DNA from: Siphonodentalium dalli
Taxonomy: Eukaryota; Mollusca; Scaphopoda; Gadilida; Siphonodentaliidae
DNA length: 64,000 nucleotides
Direction: 5' to 3'
Assembly (NCBI GenBank): GCA_032622095.1
Contig: CP136064.1
Location: 142,245,954-142,309,953, forward strand
Positions 1 to 10,821 of the stretch are shown here, piece after piece. Numbering within the stretch: position 1 is the first letter of the stretch; each line of letters begins with the position of its first letter. Made by a program: the position numbers and the translations under genes. Below the pieces are notes generated by a model. It worked only from the letters and a program-made list of their open reading frames with translations. It did not search any database and was not told the DNA's origin.

Positions 1-1076
1 CTCAAGACAGAATCACTAACATGCTCCAGAAAACGTATCCCACTAAACCACCCAACCCTGTACATGAACCAACAGCCCATAAAAGAAGCAAAAGTACACA
101 AACATCTTGGCATTATATTGAGTAACTACGGAAGCTGGAGGCCTCATATTGAAGAAATGACTAAGACCGCGTGGAAACGCATCTCTCTACTGAGGAAATA
201 CCGATTCTATCTTGACCGAACAGCACTCGAAAAATGCTACTTCACGCTAGTTCGATCAATCCTCGAATACTCCTGTATTGTATGGGACGGATGCTCCCAA
301 CAAGACTCTGATAAAATCGAAAACGTACAATACGAAGCAGCTCGTATTGTGACGGGTGCCACCAGATCTGTCGGTAATTCTACACTGTTGTTAGAAACTG
401 GTTGGGAAACTTTGAAATCACGTCGTGAAAAACAAAAATTAAAAGTTTTTTTTATAAAATGGTATATGGTCTTTCTCCGATTTATCTTAGAACACTAGTA
501 CCCCCGACTCATGGGCAAATATCTAGGCGCGAAACTAGACAAAGCAATCACTTCATAATCCCTGGTTTTGACTATGAATATCACAGAAGATCATTTCTTC
601 CATCAACGACGTCCCTATGGAACAATCTCGACAAAAATATTATTAAAATGGATTCCCTCCCAGCATTTAAGAGGTCTCTCGACTTGAAAATGAAGAAGAC
701 CCACAGATGGTTTTACTATGTGTACACCCGCGAAGCCCAAATACTGCACGCCCGACAAAGATTACAGTGTAGCCACCTAAATTACCATACTTATTCCAAC
801 TTTGTCTCCGATCATCCCAGGTGTGTCTGTGGTGAAATTGAGGACACAGAACACTATTTACTTGAATGTGTTAGATACCGCTCCCAACGACGCTCACTCT
901 TATCATCTATTTCTAATCTGTGTATCGTCACATCAGAGACACTCTTGTGTGGATCCACAAAAATTTCACTGGAAGACAACTTAACAATTTTCAAAGAAGT
1001 CCAAAAATTTATCATTCGTACCAAACGTTTTAATGACGACACCAAAGAATTGTCCGCTGAGCCACACACTTATTAA
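1..1076 (+). pseudogene. Type A LINE ORF2, C-terminal part (cut by window edge)
   Basis: Non-LTR retrotransposon ORF2 running in from the left edge. Reading starts in frame 1 with a segment typical of the region just after the RT palm (KVHKHLGIILSNYGSW, then LRKYRFYLDR, ILEYSCIVWDG, QYEAARIVTGATR, ETGWETL). The frame breaks in a run of eight T near 446-453 and continues in frame 3 from about 459 (LSPIYLRTLVP, FLPSTTSLWNNL). The C-terminal zinc-knuckle pattern is seen at about 820-870 (CVCG, then EHYLLEC), and the end motif FKEVQKFIIRTKRF precedes the stop at 1074-1076. The catalytic FADD box lies outside the window. The one visible break makes this copy non-functional unless the T run is a sequencing error. 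The same end motif occurs in the LINE at 40-43.2 kb, so I place both in one lineage; clade name not assigned. Confidence 0.85.
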
Positions 1077-1790
1077 TATTAAACGCATTAATGTTAGTCA
1101 ACTATATGATACGTTAATGGATTACACATTGGACACTGTTGCAAAACCACAGCAACTTATTATCACGGTATGTTATACAGCTTAGAAGAATAGACAATAC
1201 AAGTGCGTCCCCTAATGCTGTGACGTTGGATCAGAAGCAAGGTCAGATTCCCAACCAGTGCATAATCTGACACAACAGATTATCCACACTCCTCAAAATC
1301 CCCTGTACTGCCAACAAGATATTTCATCATCCCACCTAACACTTTCCTTATCATACCCGACATCCATCTTAACCCCTTAAACTATTCTCACATAAACAAA
1401 ATAATTCCATATAATACTATTTTATAGTCATCTGACAACCGCCATACCCTTCCAACATACTCCCACATAACCCAAATCATTCCATATGAAACTACCTTAT
1501 CTTGAAACACCTATCGAACCGGCCCATCCTGTGAGTAGACTATAATACACGCGATGAAACGTCAACAATTTAAAACATGAAGCCCCTATCTACTTGAAAC
1601 AATCTGAAATGTTAAAAAATCACTCTCACAGGATGGACCTTGTCATTAGCCAATCGGAAACGACTCCCAAAAGCTTAAAGCTTGTTGTCGAATCCCCTTC
1701 ATATCATCACTGTTAATCTTTGTCTTGTTTTTTTGTAATATACGAATAATATGGAATAAATACTGTTTACACCAACTGGTTAACGCTATT
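1077..1790 (+). other. Probable 3' UTR of the type A LINE
   Basis: No open frame. Contains a 12-bp inverted pair (CCATCCTGTGAG at 1524-1535, CTCACAGGATGG at 1625-1636) and AATAAA at 1755-1760. Assignment to the LINE is by position only; it does not visibly match the 3' UTR shared by the copies at 43 and 62 kb. Confidence 0.35.
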
Positions 1791-2324
1791 GCACGAGTTT
1801 GTTGTGACGCGATGGTAAAACGAGAACCAGTGGTTCAAGTGCAAGAAAGTTAACATGTTCACACAACTGTGTTGTTCTACGATTATTGTACACTCTGAAG
1901 ATTGTAGCTTGTAACATGCTTACACGCATGTCGATATTAGTTTATTTAATTGAACACAAGTTTGCCTAATGTAGACTATACCCCATAATTTAACGAAGAA
2001 ATTTTCTGTTAAAGTTGACGTCGCCAGTGACGTTGTTGACGTAACATGTTTGTATTGCTCAAGAACCATACACATCTTTTTATTGAACGTCTTGAAAACT
2101 TCTGTATTGTGCTGTATTTCGAACAAATAAGCCACTGGTTATACAATACATGCTCATTCCGAAGCCACCCATAGCTTTTTTATTTCATCCGATGTATATG
2201 TGCACAATTTTTCAACTTTATTCATCAAACGAATTCCAGAAACAAGACGTGTCTGCGACTGGAAGTAAATATTGAAAGCGAAAAGTAAAGGTCACGTGGA
2301 ATTCTCAGAATTTTAATATTGTTA

Positions 2325-2367
2325 TGGAATTTGCTTTGATACAATTATTGTATCAAAGCAAATTCCA
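2325..2367. repeat. Perfect 20-bp stem hairpin
   Basis: The left arm TGGAATTTGCTTTGATACAA is the exact reverse complement of the right arm, separated by only TTA. All 20 pairs match. It may be the remnant tips of a foldback element or a recent palindrome. Confidence 0.9.
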
Positions 2368-2439
2368 ATTATTTAACTATACTTCCAAGTTCACTTCTGT
2401 TTTTAAATCAGATAAAAATTCTTGGTACAGAGAAAATTC

Positions 2440-2735
2440 ATAATTCAAGTGTTTCTTCAGTGCTGCAACCATTATCTGGTTTAAAACGTTTGTTACACAC
2501 AACTAAATTATCCCAAAGTGCAGATATCGTTCGAATAAATATCATGTAAAGAACCGTCACAGCCATGATTACCTTGGAAAGTTGTGATTAGGCGGCTAAT
2601 GCTCCAAATTACCGACACACATCGGGATATTTCCTCAGCTATTTTACAGAAGAATAACACAGGTACAATTTATACTCAGTGTTCGTCTTCAGAATGCGTT
2701 TCACAGGGTTGGCGTAGATCGTCATAGACTGAGGT
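2440..2735 (+). repeat. Dispersed repeat family D, copy 1
   Basis: Shares CATTATCTGGTTTAAAA, a long stretch around TCGTTCGAATAAATATCATG, AGAACCGTCACAGCCATGAT and CAGCTATTTTACAGAAGAAT with 9195-9460. Its last part (2707-2732) matches 8426-8451 in reverse complement at 25 of 26 positions, so the family members have been rearranged relative to each other. Nature of the element unknown. Confidence 0.7.
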
Positions 2736-3535
2736 AATACTCCTTGATTTCGTACGCACTTCGTACCGTAACACGGTGACGTCATCACGCTTCCGTGTAA
2801 AGTGATAAGTGTTCGCACATTTGAAATCAACTCGATTCGCATTGAATTTTTCATTCATATACGGAAATGTGCAATGTATTCAGTGAATTGGAAATTAATC
2901 ACATCAAATTTGGGGACATTAGCTTCATTTATCGTTGTTATTCTGGAAACGAGCTTCTAATCAAAACTAGGCGTTGATTTGGAATTGATTGGATCGAGGT
3001 TATAGGTATGATTTCACTAAAACTGTTGTTTTGTTTTGAAGTGGTGACATTGAGATCATTGACACTTTGATGTTGAAATGGAAACGATGTGATAAATAGA
3101 CACTAGATCGATTGCATGTATTACTCACAGTAGTAAAATGTATAACATAGAAAACAAATATCATAATTCAGAATTTAAATAAATGACTTAATGAGTAGGA
3201 GGAATGGGTCAGAAAATATGTCACATTGTTGGGTAGGGGGCAAGTCTTGTAAATCAATCATTCAATGTGACTGCCAAATCAATATTTTTTATAAGTTAAA
3301 GTTTGAGTATCATCTGAGTAGTTTGTAACAATAACAGTTCAACACTTCAAGTTATAGATGGGACTTGATGACAGGACCAGTCAATTACACCCCAGTCATT
3401 GTGGCCAAAATGTTCAACAGTTTAATAGAAACATAATTCTCGAATTCATATTGAAGTTCAGTGAAGTCAGTAGTCATTGCATTCAGTAGGCACTCTTGTG
3501 ATCCAAATAAACATAGGGGCGGACTAGTATTACGC

Positions 3536-4660
3536 GGGGGGGGGGGGGGGGGTGGCGATTTCCTCAAAATTAAATAATAGTAATGGCTGAGGGGTGAAAT
3601 ACTGGGGTAATTTTTCCAACATATTCTTTGTTTAGCCCAATGAGAACCATGAGAAGCTGTGTTAGCTCTTATCTGATTGTTAATGATAACTTTGAATCAC
3701 ATTGAAGTGGTTTTTACATGAAAAGCAGTCATTTGGAATGAAATAAAAAAATTATAAGTTGAAAAGCATGCAAGCAAAATAAATGATTCACTTGAGATAA
3801 GGCCTCAAAGAAAATGGAATAGTGTCCTTAACTCATGTAATAATTTGAGATAAACTTACCCTTTTTGCAATAAAAATACCTCAAATGTCCAATGCTTTAG
3901 TGTGTCGGTATATTATAGGCAATTAGGCATAATTAACAAATACCCCCCCCCCCCCACCCAAATAAATAAAAAGTACTGTTGTGGCTTTTTAATATTATCA
4001 TATTATAATAAATTTGTGGGAGGAGCCTTGAACAGGTAATATTTAAGCACTAATCGGTACAAACCATTCTTATCCCACTGCAAAAATGCACAATTTAAAA
4101 ATGACCAATCATACCTGTAGACAAATTCACTATAAAGCTCCAATTTTGTTTTCTAAAAAATCTATATCTTCATGAGGGCAGCATCAATAAACATACTGAA
4201 TATATTAGAAAAACAAACATATATAGTACCATTGTATTACATATTTTATTCAGGAAATGTTATACTATATTATGTTTGACAAATTTTAATGAAAGTGTCA
4301 ATGACACTGTAGCTCAACTTGGAAAGGGATAATTTCATGTGTTACAGTCAATGGAGTGATTAGAAATGTGGAAAGTTGAGAGGCCTACTCTTGGGCTCCA
4401 AATAAACATGCATGGACGTTTATTATTTTCTTGGGAAATTTCCCCCCTGCACGGTGCTTATTTGGGTCTGCACGTTTATTAATTTTGAGGCTATGAAAAA
4501 AGAAATCATCACAAACTCAAGGGCAGAGGATATCCAGGCCTGAACATCTTCATGATTCCTCCCCCCCCCCCCCCCCCCCCCCCCCCCACAAAACGCTGAC
4601 TCAAACACATTATCTCAGTAAATGTTAATTTCTCGCTGTTTCAACTTTCATGACTTAACA
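3536..4660. other. AT-rich DNA with long G and C homopolymers
   Basis: No gene seen. Contains G17 (3536-3552), C13 (3943-3955) and C27 (4561-4587), the longest homopolymer of the window. Confidence 0.6.
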
Positions 4661-4760
4661 TATAAACAATAATAAGCAGAGAAATATCTTGGTATGATTT
4701 TCTTTGTCTTTATGGAGGCTGTTGGGTGAAGAAGGTATGTCGGGTTGACTTGAAAAAAAA

Positions 4761-4929
4761 AATCTCTAAAAACTTTTTCTGGCCATTTCAGGATAACGAT
4801 ATCAAATGATGTGAACAAAATTTTTTTGACTTTGATTAAAAAAAAATAATTCTCTCTCTCAAAAAACAAAATTGAATCTCCAAAAACAGTTTTCTGCCAA
4901 TTTCATGTTAAAATGATATCAAATGAGTA
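4761..4929. repeat. Diverged tandem duplication, about 114 bp
   Basis: AATCTCTAAAAAC at 4761 and GATATCAAATGA at 4798 recur as AATCTCCAAAAAC at 4875 and GATATCAAATGA at 4915. An open frame of 86 codons follows from 4923 but matches nothing I recognise. Confidence 0.55.
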
Positions 4930-5359
4930 ATGTGTATTTAATCATACATGGTGACTCCTCTATCGGTCATGTTGTGGGGGTCTTTCTGCATGATATGAAG
5001 TTTGATGACTATCGAATGAGGGATGGGGCCCGTTGGGCGAAAAACATGTTGAAAGGCGAACGGACGCCAACCCATGACATCCAGGTGGCGGGATATTCTG
5101 TTAAACTTGTTTCACAGAACTTTTTGGATGAGGAAAAAATTTCACTGAAATGCAATGTTGCATGTTCTAACAGATTATCATAACTGTTATAACTTTATTA
5201 AAATTATGCCTCATTTCAGCCTAATATTCTTCTAACACTTGAAGTGGTATGACTATCGAAAGTTGCATGTAGAAAGGACAACATGTACACGTAGGCTGTA
5301 CCCACATCCCTGTATTACATACATACAGTTACATTGTAATAAATTGGCAGATCTAAATT

Positions 5360-5383
5360 AGGAGGCCAAATTCACATTTTAAA
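5360..5383 (+). repeat. Solitary end of the TTAAGC element family
   Basis: AGGAGGCCAAATTCACATTT matches the outer end of the element at 57.0 kb (GGGAGGCCAAATTCACATTT), without palindromes next to it. It looks like a truncated or solo end. Confidence 0.5.
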
Positions 5384-6424
5384 GGTACTCAATCCGGTTT
5401 GATGCCGGCATATCATCAGTTTCCACAAGAACAATTTTTGAAATGCCGCTTCAGTTATCAGAATCGAGTAATTGCCCAAAAATAATGCTAACCACAGTCA
5501 ACTATAGTTCAAATATCTGACACAAAAAAGCCACTTGATTTTAGAGTTATCCATCTTCATTCGCAATTTTGTCCGAGGCAATCTTCTCGTCGACTGTTTA
5601 CTGGGCCACATAAAATTATCGGTGGTGAAAAATAATATATTTCAATCATCGATATCTGATCACTCTGAGGTTTGATGGGTGGGTTCCTCGACATGAATCA
5701 AATATCTGTTACCCCCGAACAGGGGGGGGGGGTGGTAGTAAAAAATTTGCAGGAATGTATGCCGTTTTTTTACATCTGGCATTTCCGGGGACCCACCACC
5801 TCCAAACATGCAAAAAAAACATATTTTTTACTCCCAATTTTTTACACCCACCCCCCCCCCCCCAAATTTCCCTAAATTTGGTCGAAAACCGCATACAACT
5901 ATACTAATATCACTGATATGACTGGAAAATGAGCTCATTTAGTTCCAATAACAATTTAACCTGTTTCAGAAGCTGTTTTAATTTTTTTTTAAATGTTTTA
6001 TAAATTGCTGATCATCTGTAAACCTACAATGTAGATCATTGTGCAGGATATACAAAATTCCATAATTTCTAACTATTTCCTGATTAGTCTCAACCAGCCC
6101 ATTATCCATACCACTTTTGTTAGTCTACTGGAGCAACTTCTATTATACTAAACTAGCTGAAACAGGCTCCCTTCGGGCACCTATATTCAGCATCGGAGAG
6201 ACCTGTGGCCCCTTTGTGGGACTTCATGCACATTTTGATCTTAGACAGAGCATTTATTCAGCAGCGGCTCTTTGGGGCGTTTCAAGCACATTTTGATTGT
6301 TGAAACATTTTGATTTATATATATTGTTTTAAATTTATTTTTTTTAGATTGAACTCCTTGCTCAATTTATAAAAAAAAAAATTTAATTCAAAATTTTGAA
6401 AACCTAATATAACATCTGCAAAGG
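5384..6424. other. No gene seen
   Basis: AT-rich DNA. 5700-5890 is bounded by G11 (5722-5732) and C13 (5851-5863) and resembles 20780-20960 loosely in layout, but the match is too weak to call a family. Confidence 0.4.
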
Positions 6425-7206
6425 TATGGGAGGCCCTTTTCACATTTATTATTTATTTGCGCTTAAGTGCGAATATTTGCGCTTAAGCGCAAATACCTAA
6501 CACTCGCTTACTTCCCTCTGATTGTGAATGATTGAGTCCATCTCAAAGTATATTATTATGGGCCCATAGTAATAGCCCCATACAGACTCAAAAGTTGAAG
6601 AAAAATCATATTTCCATATGCATATCAGCATCTCTGTCACTGGTGTCCCAAAAATTGGTGCCTCACTCCCAGATCTCTATTATATTTTATTAAAGGGATA
6701 TCTCCTGCACAGATATATACCATTTCCATGGCCATAAAAAGGGAATTAGGGTTTACTGTGGGCTTTCTTTCCTCATATTGTGTACTTATTGACTTGAAAT
6801 AGGGGGAAACAACCCTATTTTCATATTATCAGCATCCCTGTCCCCAAGAATTTGTGTCTCCAACCCAGAGATCTAGTATATTTTATAAAAAGAGACATAT
6901 CCTGCACATATCTATACCATTTCCATGGCCATAAAAGGGATCTAGGGGTTAACTGGGGGATTGCTTCCCTCATATCATCATATGGTGGGCCTACTACATG
7001 TACGGTACACTTGAGTGATGTGTTTAGTCCTGTGTCATTTAAAATTAATGAATATTAATTTTTATTTGCACTTAAGCGCAAATGTTTTGCGCTTGCACTT
7101 AAGCGCAAATGATTTACGCTTAACCGTAAATATTTTTGCTTAAGCGCAAATGATAGAGGTTATTTGCGCTTAAGCGTAAATAAATAATAAATGTGAAAAG
7201 GGTTGA
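6425..7206 (+). mobile_element. TTAAGC-palindrome element, left copy (right end truncated)
   Basis: Starts with TATGGGAGGCCCTTTTCACA followed by TTTATTATTTATTT and GCGCTTAAG palindromes. The interior holds a tandem duplication of about 197 bp (CCATTTCCATGGCCATAAAA near 6719 and again near 6916). It ends with further palindromes and AAATAATAAATGTGAAAAGGG at 7178-7202, the mirror of the start, but lacks the final CCTCCCATA. The interior (6840-7060) is repeated in inverse orientation in the neighbouring copy. No coding capacity, so non-autonomous. Confidence 0.75.
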
Positions 7207-7216
7207 ACTCGGTCTA

Positions 7217-7824
7217 TATGGGAGGCCCTTTTCACATTTATTATTTATTTACGCTTAAGCGCAAATATTTGCACTTAAGCGCAAATATTTGAGCTTAAGC
7301 ATAAATAACCTCCATCATTTGCGCTTAAGCGCAAATATTTGCCCTTAAGCGCAAATATTTGCGCTTAAGCATAAATCATTCGCGCTTAAGCGCAAATCAT
7401 TTACGCTTAAGTGCAAATGATTTGCGCTTAAGCGCAAATAGATCATATTTGCGCTTAAGCGCAAATAAAAATTAATATTCATTGATTTCCCCCCTGAATT
7501 AATTTTAAATGGCACAGCCCTAAACACATCACTCAAGTCTATATAGGCCCACCATATGAGGGAAGCAATCCCCCAGTAACCCCTAGATCCCTTTTATGAC
7601 ATGGAAATGGTATAGATCTGTGCAGGATATGTCTCATTTATAAAATATACTTGATCTCTGTGATGGAGACACACATTCTTGGAGACAGGGATGCTGATAA
7701 TACGAAAATAGGGTTTATATTAAGCACAAATCATTTGCGCTTAAGCGCAAATGATTTGTGCTTAAGCGCAAATGATTTACACTTAAGCGCAAATAAATAA
7801 TAAATGTGAAAAGGGCCTCCCATA
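7217..7824 (-). mobile_element. TTAAGC-palindrome element, right copy
   Basis: Complete terminal inverted repeats: TATGGGAGGCCCTTTTCACA at 7217 and its mirror ending GGGCCTCCCATA at 7824. About ten tandem palindromes, consensus ATTTGCGCTTAAGCGCAAAT (self-complementary), fill 7240-7465. The unique interior 7465-7720 is the reverse complement of 6840-7060, so the two copies form a composite foldback of about 1.4 kb. Repeated palindromes near the ends are typical of transposase binding sites in non-autonomous DNA transposons, but no superfamily is assigned. Confidence 0.8.
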
Positions 7825-8355
7825 GGTCTAGGGGTCTGAGAGAAAAATCCGAACAGATCCTACTCGTTTAAATATTTAGATGACAAGCAGTCACAGCACT
7901 ATACCAGACTTTGATACTTTAGGTCTTGAGAGAGAGAAAAAAGGTTGATAGACATGCAACTAATTCACTGATTAGCTTCATGCACTGATGACAGTTATTT
8001 TCATCCAGCTAAATCGAGCCATGCAGTGGGCACAGCCCCCTCCCCACAAAAAATACCCATGTCCATTAATACTTAATTAATCCTAGACCTATATTTGGGG
8101 GTGTGGGCCGACTATTCAAACAGCTAAATGCTCTCTAATAGAGCTTTGCTCTGATTGTAAACGTCAGGTTTAACGACTGAGATAACTTCCGACTTGCAAG
8201 ATGGCAAGAAGTTAGAAGTAGAACTGAGTATAAACTAGTCAGAACACATACATTGCAGAAGTTGTGTTTCTTACGATTCACGCATCATTTCTCCAATTAT
8301 ACTATTATTCCTACAACATTATTAAAAACTAAAGTAAACAGCATAAATTTATCAA
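7825..8355. other. No gene seen
   Basis: AT-rich intervening DNA without recognisable features. Confidence 0.4.
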
Positions 8356-8464
8356 GCTTCCGGCGTAAATATTGGATTTACAAGGACAAGGTCAGATAGA
8401 CCAGTGGCATCTCTAAGTTACCTACTCAGTCTATGACGATCTACGCTAACCGTTTCACAGTCGG

Positions 8465-8730
8465 TATGCTACCGAAAACAAGGAAATTACGTTTACAAGG
8501 CTTGATTTTCAGTGATTACATGTTGATAATTACACGTTAACTCGCTATATCCGAGTTAATTGTGATCTAAAGTTCAGGTTTCGGTAAAACGACACTTATG
8601 CAGCCTCTGTTCGTGATTTTGTCCCGAAAATGATCATTTTTAATCATAAGGAACCGTAACAAATCAGTCAAGAACCATCACAATACCGTTGATAGAACGA
8701 CTTCCGATGTAACAGTCCTGCACAGTGATT
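8465..8730 (+). repeat. Dispersed repeat family D, copy 2
   Basis: Matches 9470-9760 closely over GGCTTGATTTTCAGTGAT, ACTCGCTA, CGAGTTAATTGT, GTTCAGG, and AGGAACCGTAACAAATCA through CGACTTCCGATGTAACAG. The stretch just before it (8426-8451) is an inverted match to copy 1. Confidence 0.75.
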
Positions 8731-9194
8731 GTAAGATAAGAAATTTGTAACTGTTGAACATTTTGACCAAAGTTGGTGATAGACACCAATTAAGCACCAC
8801 CTCCCCAAGTCCCCCCTCCACAAAATCACGTCATAACCTACCAATGAACGTGATTTCATAAGTTATATTCATGTCTGGGCGACAAACATGTGTAAATCTC
8901 CATCTGGCGGACTTCAGAGGAGGAAATATGATGGCGCTGGCACTGAAATATTGTCACAACTGGATATTTCAATAATGCACAGATTAAGTAAATGAATATA
9001 ACATCTCATATTCTCCTGAGAGTAGATTTATATTACCATTGGTCATTTATATAGGCGGGCATCATTATGATACTATACTCATCGGGACTTTCAATTTTTA
9101 TTTCTGCCAATTAATGTCACTTTAATCTCCCGTATCAGGTATTTATTGTGTTATTTCTTAATATACCTGTTCAATTATGCAAGTTACATAAGCT
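8731..9194. other. No gene seen
   Basis: Spacer between two copies of the dispersed repeat; no coding signal. Confidence 0.4.
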
Positions 9195-9760
9195 ACAGTC
9201 ATTATCTGGTTTAAAATGTCTGATACACAAGACGATTTTCGGACCAAAATGCCGAAATCGTTCGAATAAATATCATGTACAGAACCGTCACAGCCATGAT
9301 TGGTTTGAAATAGAACCGTAACACGCACCCGTGTTTATTACGAGGCCACAGCTCCCAATTATCAACCGCTATCGGGATACTTTCTCAGCTATTTTACAGA
9401 AGAATAACACGGGTATACTTTATAGTCAGTGTCTGTCTTCAGAATGCGTTTCATATTTTATACGCTACGAGAAACAAAGGAATTGCGTCCACGTGGCTTG
9501 ATTTTCAGTGATAACATGTTGATATTAACTCGCTAATACCGAGTTAATTGTCGTCTAGAGTTCAGGATTCGATAATACGGCACTTCTGCAACCTCTGTTC
9601 ATTCAGGAAATTATAATATATTCAAGATATCTATAATTATGATTGATTTTGTCACAAAAATGATTATTTTCAATCAGAAGGAACCGTAACAAATCAGGCA
9701 TGAACCACCACAATACCGGCGATAGAACGACTTCCGATGTAACAGTTTCTACACAGTGGC
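9195..9760 (+). repeat. Dispersed repeat family D, longest copy
   Basis: Its first half (9195-9460) matches 2440-2700 and its second half (9470-9760) matches 8465-8730, so this copy joins the two partial ones. A short trace at 13315-13400 keeps AGGAACCGTAA and GACTTCCAATGTAACA. No open frame; probably a non-autonomous mobile element. Confidence 0.7.
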
Positions 9761-9973
9761 GCGAATAGGATATTTAATACTCTTCGTTCTACTACAATTT
9801 CCTAGAATAACTCGCATCGAGTGAAACCCGAAATGTGTTGTTCTGCGAGATATCCCCATCGCTCCATTGGCACGACCAGATCACACTGGCAGTATACACC
9901 CATGGTGCGTAATAACCGGAGATTATGTGATAGCTTCTCTTCGAGTGGCGGATACCAGATATTGAAAGTTCCC

Positions 9974-10045
9974 GTTGGGTATCATAATCATGTTGGTTAT
10001 AATAATCATGATGGGTATCATAATCGTGTTAGGTATCATAATCAT
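9974..10045 (+). repeat. 18-bp minisatellite, four units
   Basis: Four 18-bp units start at 9974, 9992, 10010 and 10028, consensus GTTGGGTATCATAATCAT. Because the unit is a multiple of three it translates as a GYHNHV-like repeat inside an 80-codon frame. I treat that as incidental. Confidence 0.85.
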
Positions 10046-10304
10046 GCCCTCCCATCTAGTTGACAAATGAAACTAGACATATCTATACTGTCGTAAGATA
10101 TTGTTCATTTTAATTGGTACGGGTCCCTTATATTTAAAGTTCCGGGTGGCATACAAATTTGTCCGATGCTTCCGCCATCCAAAATATCGAGTTAAAGGTA
10201 AAGGCCCAAATATGCTTAGCTGCCTATTTATAGATGATGCATTAATAATTCAATTACACAATTAAACCATTACGGCTAAACTTGAGTTAAAAAGAACATA
10301 TTTA

Positions 10305-10340
10305 CAAACTATATATATATATATCTATATATATATATCA
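10305..10340. repeat. (TA)n microsatellite
   Basis: Interrupted TA repeat immediately before the 122-bp-unit repeat. Confidence 0.85.
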
Positions 10341-10344
10341 ATAT

Positions 10345-10800
10345 ATATCAATACTAGCCGATGAGCCCGACGTTGTCCTGGCTATTCAAAAACCAAATTT
10401 CAAGTCGATAGCTCTACCCAGCCCGACGTTGTCCGGGCTATTCAAAAACCAAATTTCAAGTCGATAGCTCTACCCGTTTCCGAGATCTGGTCTGCGCATG
10501 CGCGAAGCTGGCGTCGCACGGGCTCGGCGACCCGATAAAATTCGTATCCGGGGCAAGATACATTCACAAAGCAAATTTCAAGTCGATAGCTCCACCCGTT
10601 TCCGAGATCTCGTCTGCGCATGCGCTGCACGGGCGTCGCATGGGCTCGCCAATACGACAACGACGACCGCCTGGTCAAACTACACACACGGACCAAGTTT
10701 CGTCCCGATCGGTCGAGAATCGTAGATTTGTATAAATGACATACAGACAAACATACAGACATACAAACAAACAGACAGAGGTCTTCAAAATATATATGAG
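10345..10800 (+). mobile_element. Composite repeat with 122-bp units, copy 1
   Basis: Begins with a 56-bp direct duplication (AGCCCGACGTTGTCC through GATAGCTCTACCC), followed by about two units centred on CAAATTTCAAGTCGATAGCT, GTTTCCGAGATCT and TGCGCATGCGC. The tail reads GACCAAGTTTCGTCCCGATC and GTCGAGAATCGTAGATTTGT, followed by an ACAGAC-type microsatellite. The same units, tail and short repeat occur at 49.88-50.44 kb. Variable unit number plus fixed tail plus simple repeat suggests a SINE-like retroelement or the 3' end of a LINE. All open frames across it are repeat artefacts. Confidence 0.75.
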
Positions 10801-10821
10801 AAAATTGTAGTTCCTTCGTCT

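Larger units (their letters stand above)
1791..3535. other. No gene seen; contains hairpin and dispersed repeat copy
   Basis: AT-rich with no recognisable coding signal. Holds the hairpin at 2325-2367 and a copy of a dispersed repeat at 2440-2735, listed separately. Confidence 0.5.

Noticed and set aside
1524-1636. 12-bp inverted pair as MITE ends
   Set aside because: No target duplication and only one occurrence; chance or a UTR stem is as likely.
7240-7465. CRISPR array (regular short palindromic repeats)
   Set aside because: Units are nearly contiguous palindromes without unique spacers, no cas genes, and the window is eukaryotic.
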